Under the pieces are notes generated by a model, which was not told where the DNA came from, made no database searches, and saw nothing but the letters and a program-made list of their open reading frames with translations. This document shows positions 16,099 to 25,356 of a DNA stretch of 64,000 nt, one piece after another (the stretch's first letter is position 1; each line of letters opens with the position of its first letter). The position numbers and the translations under genes are program-made. The DNA comes from Oscillospiraceae bacterium (lineage in GTDB: Bacteria; Bacillota; Clostridia; Oscillospirales; Oscillospiraceae), in assembly GCA_015067885.1 (NCBI GenBank), contig SVLO01000003.1, forward strand, positions 62,001-126,000, written 5' to 3'.

Positions 16099-16959
16099 GT
16101 GCGTACCATCGAGGTAAAGGCACCTGCCAAAATCAACCTGACCCTGGATGTGCTTGGTAAGCGGGAGGATGGCTACCATGACCTGCGCATGGTCATGCAG
16201 TCGGTAAGCCTGTGTGACACCCTTACCCTTGCTGACGGCGGGGGAGAGGGGGTCCGGGTCAGCAGCAACCTTGACTTTTTGCCCTGTGACGAGCGCAATT
16301 TGGCCGCGGCGGCTGCACTGGCCTTTTGGCGGGCTTTGAACATACCCGCCCAGCCCCTGGACATTACCCTGAACAAGGTCATTCCGGTCTGCGCGGGCCT
16401 TGGCGGTGGCAGCAGTGATGCCGCCGCGGTGCTGCGTGGCATGAACCTGCGGCACGATACGGGCCTGTCCCTGACCGAGCTTGCCCAAATCGGGGAGCAG
16501 GTTGGCTCCGACGTACCCTACTGTGTGCTGGGCAGCACCGCCCTGGCCGAGGGGCGGGGGGAGGTTTTGCGGGAATTGCCCAAACTGCCCCAATGCTGGG
16601 TGGTACTGTGCAAGCCGGACTTCTCCGTATCCACCCCCGCGCTGTTTGGCAAAATCGACTCGGTGCGTCTGCGCTGTCATCCGGATACGGAGGGGATGCT
16701 GCGGGCGCTGGGGCAGGGGGACCTGCCCGGCGTGGCCCGGCGGCTGTACAACGTATTCGAGGATGCTCTGCCCGAGCGCTGTGCCGACAAGGTCAATCAG
16801 GTCAAGAGCGTGCTGATCGACTGCGGCGCTTTGGGGGCAGTCATGAGTGGTACCGGCTCGGCGGTGTACGGCCTGTTCGATCAGGAACAGGCGGCCCGAC
16901 AGGCTGAAAGAGAACTGCTGGCGCTGTATCCCGAAACTTTTTTGGCACAGAGTGTATAA
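16099..16959 (+). CDS. ispE: 4-diphosphocytidyl-2-C-methyl-D-erythritol kinase
   Basis: A GHMP kinase of 286 residues with AKINLTLDVLGKREDGYH at the N-terminus, the ATP-binding PVCAGLGGGSSDAAA near residue 100 and the C-terminal GAVMSGTGSAVYGLF. It phosphorylates CDP-methylerythritol in the non-mevalonate isoprenoid pathway. The start is GTG, with GGAGG 7 bases upstream. It follows the DUF1015 gene by 18 bases and ends the operon; a strong hairpin follows. Confidence 0.95.
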   Translation: MRTIEVKAPAKINLTLDVLGKREDGYHDLRMVMQSVSLCDTLTLADGGGEGVRVSSNLDFLPCDERNLAAAAALAFWRALNIPAQPLDITLNKVIPVCAGLGGGSSDAAAVLRGMNLRHDTGLSLTELAQIGEQVGSDVPYCVLGSTALAEGRGEVLRELPKLPQCWVVLCKPDFSVSTPALFGKIDSVRLRCHPDTEGMLRALGQGDLPGVARRLYNVFEDALPERCADKVNQVKSVLIDCGALGAVMSGTGSAVYGLFDQEQAARQAERELLALYPETFLAQSV

Positions 16960-16967
16960 GTAATCAA

Positions 16968-17013
16968 ATCACCGTCCACACTGTAACAAATACGCAGTGG
17001 ACGGTGATTTTTT
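16968..17013 (+). terminator. Terminator of ispE, abutting the spoIIR start
   Basis: A 12-bp perfect stem (ATCACCGTCCAC with GTGGACGGTGAT) and a T-run that ends directly at the first possible ATG of spoIIR. Any transcript for spoIIR that begins upstream would have its ribosome site in this hairpin. Confidence 0.8.
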
Positions 17014-17631
17014 ATGCCTTACAGGCTTCGCCGCTGGGAGACGGCGCTTATGATCGGCGTGGCGGTGGCCATGCTGTGTGGAATGTGGTTAAACGGGGAG
17101 CAGACGGCCCTGGCCGACAGCGTGATCCGTCTGCACGTCATTGCCAACTCGGACAGTGAAGCGGACCAGGCCCTGAAACTGCGGGTCCGGGACGAGATAC
17201 TGAAACAGGCGGAAGACTTGTACCCGGAAGGCGCGGACGTACAGAGCGCCCGTCAATGTATTGAGGACAGTTTAGACAGCTTGGCCCAGGTGGGACAGCG
17301 GGTGGTGGCGGAGCATGGATATGATTATCCGGTGTCTGCCGCTGTAAAGGAGGTTTGGTTTCCAACCAAGCAATATGAGGGGTTTGCGCTGCCTGCCGGC
17401 AATTATACCGCCCTGCAGATCGTCATCGGGGAGGGAGGCGGACAAAATTGGTGGTGCGTGGTCTTTCCGCCCCTGTGTCTTGGCTGCGTGACTGAGGAGA
17501 TGGAGGCGGCGGAGCAGGCGGGCAGCTTCACCTCCGGTCAAACTGCCCTCATCACCGGCGAGAGCGGCGGCTACGTGGTCAAATTTAAGGCCATGGAGCT
17601 GTGGGAACAGCTCAAGCGGAAGTTTACGTGA
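17014..17631 (+). CDS. spoIIR: Stage II sporulation protein R
   Basis: The protein has an N-terminal hydrophobic segment (about residues 12-27) for export and the SpoIIR signature VIRLHVIANSDSEADQALKLRVRDEIL. SpoIIR is made in the forespore under SigF, is secreted into the intermembrane space and triggers SpoIIGA to process pro-SigE. At 205 residues it is of usual length. The ATG at 17014 sits right at the end of the upstream terminator without a free ribosome site; an ATG at 17050 has GGAG 9 bases upstream and keeps the hydrophobic segment, so the real start may be there. Confidence 0.9.
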   Translation: MPYRLRRWETALMIGVAVAMLCGMWLNGEQTALADSVIRLHVIANSDSEADQALKLRVRDEILKQAEDLYPEGADVQSARQCIEDSLDSLAQVGQRVVAEHGYDYPVSAAVKEVWFPTKQYEGFALPAGNYTALQIVIGEGGGQNWWCVVFPPLCLGCVTEEMEAAEQAGSFTSGQTALITGESGGYVVKFKAMELWEQLKRKFT

Positions 17632-17632
17632 A

Positions 17633-17665
17633 AACGCCCCGGACAGCGTTGCTGCCCGGGGCGTT
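17633..17665. terminator. Bidirectional terminator between spoIIR and the Clp gene
   Basis: A long stem (AACGCCCCGG paired with CCGGGGCGTT, extended by CAGC/GCTG) with T-rich flanks on the leftward side lies between two convergent genes. Confidence 0.75.
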
Positions 17666-17673
17666 GTAGCGTT

Positions 17674-19980
17674 TTACAGACTGAACAACTCAATTTTATC
17701 CTCGCCGCCTGCGGCTTTCAAATGGGTGACGGGGTCGCGGTAGCTTTCGATGATGCGGCTGGCGATGGCGTCCTCCAGCTCCCGCTGGATGAGCCGGCGC
17801 AGGTTCCGGGCGCCGTAGGTCACGGAGTAGCCCTTGCGCACCAGGTAGTCGATGAGGCTGTCCTCCCACATCAGGGTGATGCCGGTTTGGGCCATGGAGT
17901 CCTTCAGCTCGTTCAGCATCAGCAGGGCGATGCGGCGGAAGTCCTCCTCGGTAAGCTGGTTGAAGCAGATGATCTCATCCACCCGGTTGATAAACTCCGG
18001 GCGCAGGAAGTCCTGCAGGGCCTTCATAGCCCGGTCCTTGTTCTGTTCGTTGGCGGTGCGGCCAAAGCCCACGCTGCCCACCTTGGTATTGCTGCCGGCG
18101 TTGGTGGTCATGACGATGACGGTGTTTTCAAAGTTCACCGTGCGGCCCTGGGCATCGGTGATGCGGCCGTCATCCAAAATCTGTAGCAGGATGTTCAGTA
18201 CGTCGGGGTGTGCCTTTTCGATCTCGTCGAACAGCACCACGCTGTAGGGCTTGCGGCGGACCTTTTCGGTCAGTTGACCGGCCTCGTCGTAGCCCACATA
18301 GCCCGGGGGAGAGCCGATGATGCGGGACACGGCGTGCTTCTCCATAAACTCGGACATATCAAGGCGGATCAGCGCCTCCGGGGTGCTGAACAGGTCACGG
18401 GCCAACTGCTTGACCAGTTCGGTCTTACCAACGCCGGTGGAACCCACAAAGATGAAGGATACGGGCTTGCGCTTGGGACTGATGCCCACCCGGCCACGGC
18501 GCACAGCGGCGGACACGGCACGGATGGCCTCGTCCTGGCCGATAATATGCTCACCAAGGCGCTGTTCCAGCTTGGCAAGGCGCTCATACTCCTGCTGGCA
18601 AATCTGGCTTGCGGGGATGTTGGTCCAAAGCTCAATGACCCGGGCAAGATGTTCGTCGGTCAGGGCGGGTGCATCCTCGGAATCGAGTCGCTCCAGCTCC
18701 TCCTGCAGGCGCAGCTCGGTGCTTCGGATGACCGCAAGACGCTGGTAGGCGGCCTCTTCGGTGTTGTCGGTCAGCACCTCCCGCTCCTTGGCCAGGTCGG
18801 CCAGCTCCTTCTCCACGTCGGCCTTGCGGGCCAGGGCTACGTTTTGCAGGTTGACGGTGGAGCAGGCCTCGTCGATCAGGTCGATGGCCTTGTCGGGCAG
18901 GTAGCGGTCGGTGATGTACCGCTCGGACAACACCACGGCCAAACGGCACAGCTCAGGGGAGATGGTCACGTGGTGGAAGCTCTCATAGTAGGGGGCAATG
19001 CCGCGCAGGATGGCTACGGTGTCCTCAATGGAGGGTTCCTCCACAATGACGGGCTGGAACCGACGCTCCAAAGCGGTATCCTTTTCAATGTGCTTGCGGT
19101 ACTCGGTCAGGGTGGTGGCGCCGATGACCTGCACCTCGCCACGGGACAGGGCGGGCTTGAGGATGTTGGCGGCATTCATGGACCCCTCGGCATCGCCGGC
19201 GCCCACAATGGTGTGGACCTCGTCGATGACAAGGATGATGTTGCCCAGCTTTTTGATCTCCTCGATCAGGCCCTTCATGCGGCTTTCAAACTGGCCCCGG
19301 AACTGGGTGCCGGCCACCAGTGCGGTCATGTCCAGCAGGTAGACCTCCTTGTCGCGCAGCTTGTAAGGCACATCACCCTTACAGATGCGCGTGGCCAGCC
19401 CCTCTGCAATGGCGGTCTTGCCCACGCCGGGTTCGCCGATCAGGCAGGGGTTGTTCTTCTGCCGGCGGTTCAAAATCTGAATGACCCGCTCCAGCTCCCG
19501 GTCACGACCGATCATCTTGTCCAGTTTGCCTTCGGCGGCGCGCTGGGACAGATTGATGCAGTAGCTTTCCAGGAACTTGCGCTTGTTTTTTTGGCTCTTT
19601 CCCTCGCCGTTGCGGGCCTGACGCTGCTCGTTGGGGGCGGAGTCCTGGGGGGCGGGAGCATTGGCGCCGCCGAACAACTGGTTGAGGAAGGGGAAGGTGG
19701 CGGTGCGGCCGTCGTCCTCATCACTGTCCTCGGTGGGCTGGGGCAGCAGGCCGTCCTGACCCTCCGCGCCGCCAAAGGCGGACATCATCTCGGCGGTCAG
19801 GCCGTCCAAATCTTCATCGGTCAGGCCCATCTTGTGCATCATGTCATCAATGGGCTTGATACCGAGTTCCTTGGCACATTTCAGGCACAGGCCCTCGTTG
19901 CTGGTGGTGCCGTTTTCAACTTTTGTGATAAAGACTACCGCTACATTCTTTTGGCAGCGGCTGCAGATTGTGGGTTGCAT
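17674..19980 (-). CDS. clpE: ClpE-like ATP-dependent Clp protease ATP-binding subunit with N-terminal zinc finger
   Basis: The first ~40 residues hold a McsA/ClpE-type zinc finger (CSRC...CLKC). A Ser/Asp-rich linker follows, then two AAA+ modules: [10 protein letters not shown] and [12 protein letters not shown] in the first, [12 protein letters not shown] and the [12 protein letters not shown] pore-region motif in the second. There is a coiled M-domain of the short ClpC/ClpE kind between them. Such proteins unfold substrates for ClpP or disaggregate them after stress. At 768 residues it is a little longer than Bacillus ClpE because of the linker. Start fixed by AAAGGAG. I found no clear CtsR operator upstream. 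Confidence 0.85.
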   Translation of the reverse strand: MQPTICSRCQKNVAVVFITKVENGTTSNEGLCLKCAKELGIKPIDDMMHKMGLTDEDLDGLTAEMMSAFGGAEGQDGLLPQPTEDSDEDDGRTATFPFLNQLFGGANAPAPQDSAPNEQRQARNGEGKSQKNKRKFLESYCINLSQRAAEGKLDKMIGRDRELERVIQILNRRQKNNPCLIGEPGVGKTAIAEGLATRICKGDVPYKLRDKEVYLLDMTALVAGTQFRGQFESRMKGLIEEIKKLGNIILVIDEVHTIVGAGDAEGSMNAANILKPALSRGEVQVIGATTLTEYRKHIEKDTALERRFQPVIVEEPSIEDTVAILRGIAPYYESFHHVTISPELCRLAVVLSERYITDRYLPDKAIDLIDEACSTVNLQNVALARKADVEKELADLAKEREVLTDNTEEAAYQRLAVIRSTELRLQEELERLDSEDAPALTDEHLARVIELWTNIPASQICQQEYERLAKLEQRLGEHIIGQDEAIRAVSAAVRRGRVGISPKRKPVSFIFVGSTGVGKTELVKQLARDLFSTPEALIRLDMSEFMEKHAVSRIIGSPPGYVGYDEAGQLTEKVRRKPYSVVLFDEIEKAHPDVLNILLQILDDGRITDAQGRTVNFENTVIVMTTNAGSNTKVGSVGFGRTANEQNKDRAMKALQDFLRPEFINRVDEIICFNQLTEEDFRRIALLMLNELKDSMAQTGITLMWEDSLIDYLVRKGYSVTYGARNLRRLIQRELEDAIASRIIESYRDPVTHLKAAGGEDKIELFSL

Positions 19981-20062
19981 AGTAAATGCTCCTTTCAGGA
20001 GAGTGTGGTAGCCATATCAAACCATAACCCATAATTGTGAACTTGTGATGAATAGGGTGGAG

Positions 20063-20758
20063 TTAAATCCCGGTAAGAATGGAAATGGGGTTGAACGTAA
20101 GGAAGAAACGCAGAAGATAGCTGTTGGCCACGGTTTCCGGCGGGATGATCTCACCAAACAGCCGCAAAATCCAGGCAGCGAAAAACAGCAGCAACACACC
20201 CTGGCCAAGGCCCAACAGGCCGCCCAGCAAACGGTTAAGGGTCCGGATGACGGGCAGGCGGGCGGCCAAATTCAACAACCGGGACAGGATGTACCACAGC
20301 AGAAGAATCAGCAAAAAGGCCACGATAAAAAGCAGCACGCGCGCCACCACCTGGGCGATGGCGTGGGCCAGCGCGGCAACGGTGTCGGCCGCGGCCTGAG
20401 CAGTCTGCTGGGAAAGCAGCTCACGGACGGAGTCGGCAAAGGGGGCATACAGACCCACGGACTCCAAAACACTTATCAGCGGGTTGTCGGTACCCTCTGC
20501 CGCGGTCAAAAACTGCCCGGCCCGGTCCAGTATGGCAGCATCCACATTTTGCTCGATCAGGGTGGAAAAATACGGGGACAACATATCCGCGGTTGCAGGT
20601 GCCAGATGTTGGGAGAGGATACGGGCGCCGAATAGGGCGACAAAGAAGGCCAAAAGGCCACACAGGGTCAGAATGAACCCCTTTTTGCGTCCGTGCAGGT
20701 AGAACAGAAACAGAATGACTAAAATCGCGGCATCAAATATCCAATGCAGATATGCCAT
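20063..20758 (-). CDS. CvpA family membrane protein
   Basis: The 231-residue protein has four to five hydrophobic segments (e.g. FDAAILVILFLFYL, FILTLCGLLAFFVALFGA, VARVLLFIVAFLLILLLWYIL, LLGGLLGLGQGVLLLFFAAWIL) with GRKKGF after the first, the pattern of the CvpA/colicin V production family. These inner-membrane proteins are linked to envelope homeostasis, mechanism unclear. The ATG at 20758 has AAGGAG 6 bases upstream; a longer reading begins before that site. It is the last gene of the ecf-truA-DUF5711 run, 22 bases after DUF5711. Confidence 0.75.
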   Translation of the reverse strand: MAYLHWIFDAAILVILFLFYLHGRKKGFILTLCGLLAFFVALFGARILSQHLAPATADMLSPYFSTLIEQNVDAAILDRAGQFLTAAEGTDNPLISVLESVGLYAPFADSVRELLSQQTAQAAADTVAALAHAIAQVVARVLLFIVAFLLILLLWYILSRLLNLAARLPVIRTLNRLLGGLLGLGQGVLLLFFAAWILRLFGEIIPPETVANSYLLRFFLTFNPISILTGI

Positions 20759-20780
20759 GTCAGACTCCTTTCCGCACATA

Positions 20781-21950
20781 TCAGGAGGGGATGTAGAACC
20801 AGGCCTCCTGACTATCGGCCAGCAGAACGCCGGCGTCCTCGCAAACGGCTACGTGACGAGCGCCCTGGGTGTCCTCCAAGGTGTCGTACACGGACAGATT
20901 TTTGGTATAGATGTTCAGCTCGTGACCGTCCAGCAGGGCCACATAGCGGCCACGGGCAGACAGGGACAGCACCTGTCGGGTCAGGGGCATACCGCCCAAT
21001 ACCGCGCCCTCGTGGTCCACGGTGACGGCCACGGTGGCGGAGCCGGCGCGGTACTTGCCCAGCAGGAACACGGCGAAACCGTCGCCGTCCAAAGTATAGC
21101 CCTTGAGATAATTCGGGTCAAAGGCGTACTCGCACCGATTTTCCCCGTTTTTATTCAGGGTAATGAGGGAGGATTCACTCAGCAGCCAAATGCCCTTGGA
21201 GTCGAAGTCCATGTCAAGCACAACGAAACTGCCCAAGTCGATGGTTGCGAAGGGGTCTGCGCGGTCCGTGCGGTGCAGGTGCAGTGTGCTTTGGAAGGTA
21301 CCGTCGGTCTGCGTCAGGGTGACCACTGCCACGGTATCACCGCCGGGGGAGAGGATCGCGTCGGTGACGAAAGCGCTGGAATAATTCAGTCGGATGACCG
21401 GCTGCTGATCCTCGTCCAGGACGGTGACAGCGCCGCGGTAGTGACTTTGCAGCGCCGTGACAGCCAGCCAGCCGCCGTTGTTTACCCGGGCGGACAGGAT
21501 GCCGCCGCTTTCGGGGGAATAGGTGCGGGGCTGCTGCCCGCCGCCAAAGAGATGCAGTGAGTCCCCGCCGGCGTTGTAGGTCACACCAAAGCGCTCGGAA
21601 ACGGACAGGACAGGCTTTTCGGTATGAGTGATGAGGCTGTCCACCTCCTTGCCGTTGAAGGCGTAGTGGTGGGTGCCGGCGGTGGAGGAGAAGAGATAGC
21701 CGTCCTCAAAGCAGGCGATGTCCAGGCTGTCGCCGCCGCCGTGGGTAAAGGGTTCGGTTTGACCGGTTTGCCCCGTCTGGATGGAGCGGTAGTGCAGCCA
21801 CCGGCGCAGGGCGTCCAAATTCAGATGCTCCCGAAAGACGACCAAGGCCACGGCACCCAGCACAAGAGCGCCTGTCAGCACAAGGGCCAGCAGCCGCAAA
21901 AAGAAATTCTGTTTTTTGGGCGCCTTCTTGGCGCGGTCAGGCTGTTTCAT
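20781..21950 (-). CDS. DUF5711 family membrane-anchored beta-propeller-like protein
   Basis: A basic N-terminus (KKAPKKQ) and one transmembrane helix (FFLRLLALVLTGALVLGAVALVVF) anchor a large outside domain. That domain has repeated beta-strand pairs of the kind SVSERFGVTYNAGGDSLHLF and AVVTLTQTDGTFQSTLHLHR, suggesting a propeller. The layout (389 residues, one helix, propeller) matches DUF5711, a Clostridia family of unknown function. It lies 39 bases after truA and upstream of the CvpA-like gene. Confidence 0.7.
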   Translation of the reverse strand: MKQPDRAKKAPKKQNFFLRLLALVLTGALVLGAVALVVFREHLNLDALRRWLHYRSIQTGQTGQTEPFTHGGGDSLDIACFEDGYLFSSTAGTHHYAFNGKEVDSLITHTEKPVLSVSERFGVTYNAGGDSLHLFGGGQQPRTYSPESGGILSARVNNGGWLAVTALQSHYRGAVTVLDEDQQPVIRLNYSSAFVTDAILSPGGDTVAVVTLTQTDGTFQSTLHLHRTDRADPFATIDLGSFVVLDMDFDSKGIWLLSESSLITLNKNGENRCEYAFDPNYLKGYTLDGDGFAVFLLGKYRAGSATVAVTVDHEGAVLGGMPLTRQVLSLSARGRYVALLDGHELNIYTKNLSVYDTLEDTQGARHVAVCEDAGVLLADSQEAWFYIPS

Positions 21951-21989
21951 ACCTATGCTCCCATCTGTGCGGACAGTACCGCAGGGTGA

Positions 21990-22739
21990 TCATAAAACGT
22001 CCTCGTCGTACCACAGCTTGGTCATGTACAGGCCGCCTGCCGGGACGGTGGGGCCGGCCAAAGTGCGGTTGCCGGAACTGAGAATGGCGGGGATGTCCTC
22101 CGGGGCCAGCTTTCCCTCGGCGGCATAGACCACGGTGCCAACCATGGCCCGGACCATATTGTAGAGAAAGCCGTTGGCGCTGACCCGGCACTCGATCATA
22201 TCTCCGTCCCGGTGGATGTTGAAGTAATAGACGGTGCGCACCGTGGTTTTGGTTTCCGTTCCCACCGAGCGCACGGCCCGAAAGTCGTGGGTGCCTACAA
22301 ACTGGTCGGCGGCCCGCTGCATGACGGACTCATCCAAATGCTTGGGATAAAACCACGCCCGGTCCACCAAAAAGGCGTTGCCCAGGCGGGTGTTGTAGAT
22401 GCGGTAGGTGTATTCCTTCTGCCTGCAGGAGCCGATGGCGTTGAACTCCTCGCTGACCTCGGTGGCCTTGACCACCACGATGTCGTTGGGCAGGCGGGTG
22501 TTGACCGCCAGGGGAATGCGGTCGCAGGGGATGGTGGAGGTGGTGCGGAAATTGGCGATGTAGACCTCCGCGTGGACGCCGGCGTCGGTGCGGCCCGCGC
22601 CGGTACACTTTACCGGGTGGCACACTACGGTGGACAGGGCCTTTTCCAGCGTTTCCGCCACGGAAACCGCATTTTTCTGCACCTGCCAGCCGTGATAGGC
22701 GGTGCCTACGTACATCAGTTTCAGGGCAATGTTTCTCAC
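21990..22739 (-). CDS. truA: tRNA pseudouridine synthase A
   Basis: The 249-residue protein starts MRNIALKLMYVGTAYHGWQ and contains the catalytic Asp52 in GAGRTDAGVHA, both diagnostic of TruA, which makes pseudouridine at positions 38-40 of the tRNA anticodon arm. The start is read as the GTG at 22739, 9 bases after AAAGGAGG; a GTG 6 bases earlier is only 3 bases from that site. It follows ecfT by 16 bases, the usual ecfA-ecfA-ecfT-truA order of Firmicutes, but without the ribosomal protein genes that often flank it. Confidence 0.95.
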   Translation of the reverse strand: MRNIALKLMYVGTAYHGWQVQKNAVSVAETLEKALSTVVCHPVKCTGAGRTDAGVHAEVYIANFRTTSTIPCDRIPLAVNTRLPNDIVVVKATEVSEEFNAIGSCRQKEYTYRIYNTRLGNAFLVDRAWFYPKHLDESVMQRAADQFVGTHDFRAVRSVGTETKTTVRTVYYFNIHRDGDMIECRVSANGFLYNMVRAMVGTVVYAAEGKLAPEDIPAILSSGNRTLAGPTVPAGGLYMTKLWYDEDVL

Positions 22740-22755
22740 AGGCACCGGCCTCCTT

Positions 22756-23580
22756 TTACAGGTATGGTGGATAGAGGTTCAAACGGCCCAAGACGAAGAT
22801 ACCCACGCACAGCAGCAGCGCCAGGACCAAAGTGACCCAATCCAAAGCCCGAAGCTTTAGCTGGCGCATACGGGTGCGGCCGTCGCCGCCGTGGTAGCAG
22901 CGACACTCCATTGCCACCGCCAGCTCGTCGGCCCGGCGGAAGGCGGAGATGAACAGAGGGACCAGCAGGGGGATCAGCGCCTTGGCCCGGCGAATGAGGC
23001 TGCCGCTTTCAAAGTCGGCACCCCGGGCCCGCTGGGCGGACATGATCTTGTCCGTTTCCTCGATCAGAGTGGGGATAAAGCGCAGGGCAATGGACATCAT
23101 CATGGCAAGCTCGTGGACGGGAACACGGATGAGTTTCAGGGGCCGCAGCAGCCGCTCGATACCGTCGGTGAGCAGGATGGGGGAGGTGGTGTAGGTCAGC
23201 AGGAAGGTGGCACTGATGAGCATCACGATACGCAGCACCATGAAGATGGCGGTGCGCACCCCCTCCAGCGTAACGGTTAAAATCCACCAGCTCCACAAAA
23301 CGGTTTTGCCGGGGGTATAGAGCAGATTGAGCGCGGCGGTGAAAACCAAAATAAAGACCACGGGCTTCATGCCCTGCAGAATAGACTTCAGGGGGACACG
23401 GGAGATGGCGATCAGCGTGGCCAAAACGGCAAACATGATGCCGTAGGTCAGCACGCTTTTGGCCAAAAACAGAGCCACAATATACAGCACAAGGCCCATG
23501 AGCTTGGTGCGGGGGTCCATGCGGTGCAGGGGGGAGTTACCGGGGAAGTACTGGCCCAGCGTAATATCTTTCAGCGCCAC
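22756..23580 (-). CDS. ecfT: ECF transporter energy-coupling T component
   Basis: The 274-residue membrane protein has several hydrophobic segments and the two coupling motifs that dock on the ATPases: AQRARGADF and AMECRCYHGG. EcfT links substrate-binding S components to the EcfA ATPases for uptake of vitamins and metals. The GTG start follows the ecfA2 stop directly. No S-component gene is nearby, so this is the shared (group II) energy-coupling module that serves S components encoded elsewhere. Confidence 0.93.
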   Translation of the reverse strand: MALKDITLGQYFPGNSPLHRMDPRTKLMGLVLYIVALFLAKSVLTYGIMFAVLATLIAISRVPLKSILQGMKPVVFILVFTAALNLLYTPGKTVLWSWWILTVTLEGVRTAIFMVLRIVMLISATFLLTYTTSPILLTDGIERLLRPLKLIRVPVHELAMMMSIALRFIPTLIEETDKIMSAQRARGADFESGSLIRRAKALIPLLVPLFISAFRRADELAVAMECRCYHGGDGRTRMRQLKLRALDWVTLVLALLLCVGIFVLGRLNLYPPYL

Positions 23581-24438
23581 TCAGACCACCCCCTTTGCCC
23601 GAAGAATGGCGGCTTTGGCCTGCTCCACGGTGTAGACGGAAGGGTCGATGTCCGCGCCCATGGCACGCAGACGGTTGAATACCCGGGTCATTTGGGGGAC
23701 ACCAAGGCCCATGTCCTCCAGTTCCTGCCCGTGGCAGAACACCTGGGCGGGGGTGCCCTGGAAGGGGATGCCGCCGTCGTTGACCACCACAAGACGGTCC
23801 ACGGAGCGGGCCACCTCTTCCATGGAGTGGGACACCAAAATGATGGTGGCGTTGTGGGCCAGGTGGTAGTCACGGATATTGGAAAGAACGGACTCTACAC
23901 CCACGGGGTCAAGACCGGCGGTGGGTTCGTCCAAAATCAGCACCTTGGGTTCCATGGCAATGACACCGGCGATGGCTACCCGGCGCTTTTGGCCGCCGGA
24001 CAGCTCGAAGGGGGACTTGTCCAGCAGGTCTTCCTTCAGGCCGACAAAGGCGGCGGCCCGGCGCACGCGCTGGTCGATCTCGTCGGCGTTAAGGCCCATG
24101 TTGCCGGGGCCGAAGGCGATATCCTTGTAAACGGTTTCCTCAAACAACTGATACTCCGGGTACTGAAACACCAGTCCTACGTTGAACCGGGTCTGCCGGG
24201 TCAGTTTGGGGTCGGCCCAAATGTCCTGTCCTTCGTACAGCACCTGGCCGGAGGTTGGCTTCAAAAGGCCGTTCAAATGCTGGATGAGGGTGGACTTGCC
24301 CGAGCCGGTATGGCCGATGATGCCAAGGTACTCCCCGGGGTAGGCGGTAAAGTCCACGGCATTCAGGGCGGCCCGCTGAAAGGGCGTGCCTTCGGAGTAG
24401 ATGTGTGTGAGTTGTTTGGTTTCGATGATAGGCTGCAT
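23581..24438 (-). CDS. ecfA2: ECF transporter ATP-binding subunit A2
   Basis: ABC ATPase with Walker A GHTGSGKST, Q-loop FQYPEYQLFEETV, signature LSGGQKRRVAIAG, Walker B VLILDEPTAGLDP and the H-switch VSHSMEE. The C-terminal ~60 residues form the extension typical of EcfA2. It pairs with EcfA1 and EcfT. The ATG at 24438 is preferred over an ATG 9 bases earlier because AAAGGA then stands 8 bases upstream. Length 285 residues, standard. Confidence 0.93.
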   Translation of the reverse strand: MQPIIETKQLTHIYSEGTPFQRAALNAVDFTAYPGEYLGIIGHTGSGKSTLIQHLNGLLKPTSGQVLYEGQDIWADPKLTRQTRFNVGLVFQYPEYQLFEETVYKDIAFGPGNMGLNADEIDQRVRRAAAFVGLKEDLLDKSPFELSGGQKRRVAIAGVIAMEPKVLILDEPTAGLDPVGVESVLSNIRDYHLAHNATIILVSHSMEEVARSVDRLVVVNDGGIPFQGTPAQVFCHGQELEDMGLGVPQMTRVFNRLRAMGADIDPSVYTVEQAKAAILRAKGVV

Positions 24439-24498
24439 AGCTTCCATCCTTTTTCGTGTGGTGCACGCCCAGGGGGTCGCGCCCGAAAGGGGAGAGGG

Positions 24499-25347
24499 TC
24501 AGTGGTTCAAAAGGTCGTAGAGGGCGCGGGCGCACTCCTCGTCGCTCAGGGCGTCCAAGGGGACATCCTGCCCGGCTTGGCGCAGCTGCCACAAAAGCTC
24601 GGTGGTGTCGGGGACGGTCAGGCCGACGGCCTTCAACCCCTCCACATCCTGAAAGACCTCTTTGGGTGTGCCGTCGGCCACCACGCGGCCCTTGGCCATG
24701 ACCACAAGGCGGTCGGCCTGGGCGGCCTCGTCCATGTGGTGGGTGATGATGACCACGGTGATGCCCTTGGCGCGGTTGAGCTGCTTGATGGTGCGCAGCA
24801 CGTCGGCCCGGCCCACGGGGTCCAGCATGGCGGTGGGTTCGTCCAGCACGATGCACTTGGGTTCCATGGCGATGACGCCGGCGATGGCGATGCGCTGCTT
24901 TTGTCCGCCGGACAGGAGATGGGGGGCGTGTTCCCGGTACTCGTACATACCCACGGCCTGCAGCGCCTCGTCCACCCGGCGGCGGATCTCCTCCGGGGGA
25001 ACGCCCAGGTTTTCCGGGGCGAAGGCCACGTCCTCCTCCACCACGTTGGCGACGATCTGGTTGTCCGGGTTTTGGAACACCATGCCTACCGCACGTCGGA
25101 TGTCCAGCAGCTTTTCCTCGTCGGCGGTATCGGTGCCGGTCACATACACCTTGCCGCCGGAGGGCAGCAGGATGGCATTCATGTGCTTGGCAAAGGTGGA
25201 TTTGCCGCTGCCGTTGTGGCCCAGCACCGCCACAAAGGAGCCGGCTTCAATTTGCAGGTCCACGCCGTCCAGCACCACGGGGGACTGGCCTTCGGCATTG
25301 GTATAGGAAAAGCGCAGAGCTTCGGTTTTGATAATGGGGTCGTTCAT
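24499..25347 (-). CDS. ecfA1: ECF transporter ATP-binding subunit A1
   Basis: ABC ATPase of 282 residues with Walker [35 protein letters not shown] (the Q-loop region typical of EcfA1), signature [14 protein letters not shown], Walker [14 protein letters not shown] and the switch His in ITHHMDE. It is the first of the three ECF genes and lies 9 bases after the methyltransferase-like gene, with a 60-base gap before ecfA2 that shows no terminator. Confidence 0.93.
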   Translation of the reverse strand: MNDPIIKTEALRFSYTNAEGQSPVVLDGVDLQIEAGSFVAVLGHNGSGKSTFAKHMNAILLPSGGKVYVTGTDTADEEKLLDIRRAVGMVFQNPDNQIVANVVEEDVAFAPENLGVPPEEIRRRVDEALQAVGMYEYREHAPHLLSGGQKQRIAIAGVIAMEPKCIVLDEPTAMLDPVGRADVLRTIKQLNRAKGITVVIITHHMDEAAQADRLVVMAKGRVVADGTPKEVFQDVEGLKAVGLTVPDTTELLWQLRQAGQDVPLDALSDEECARALYDLLNH

Positions 25348-25356
25348 TGTATTACC

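Noticed and set aside
19981-20062. CtsR heat-shock operator upstream of the clpE-like gene
   Set aside because: I looked for the tandem heptad GGTCAAA repeat and did not find it; the gene may be under other control.
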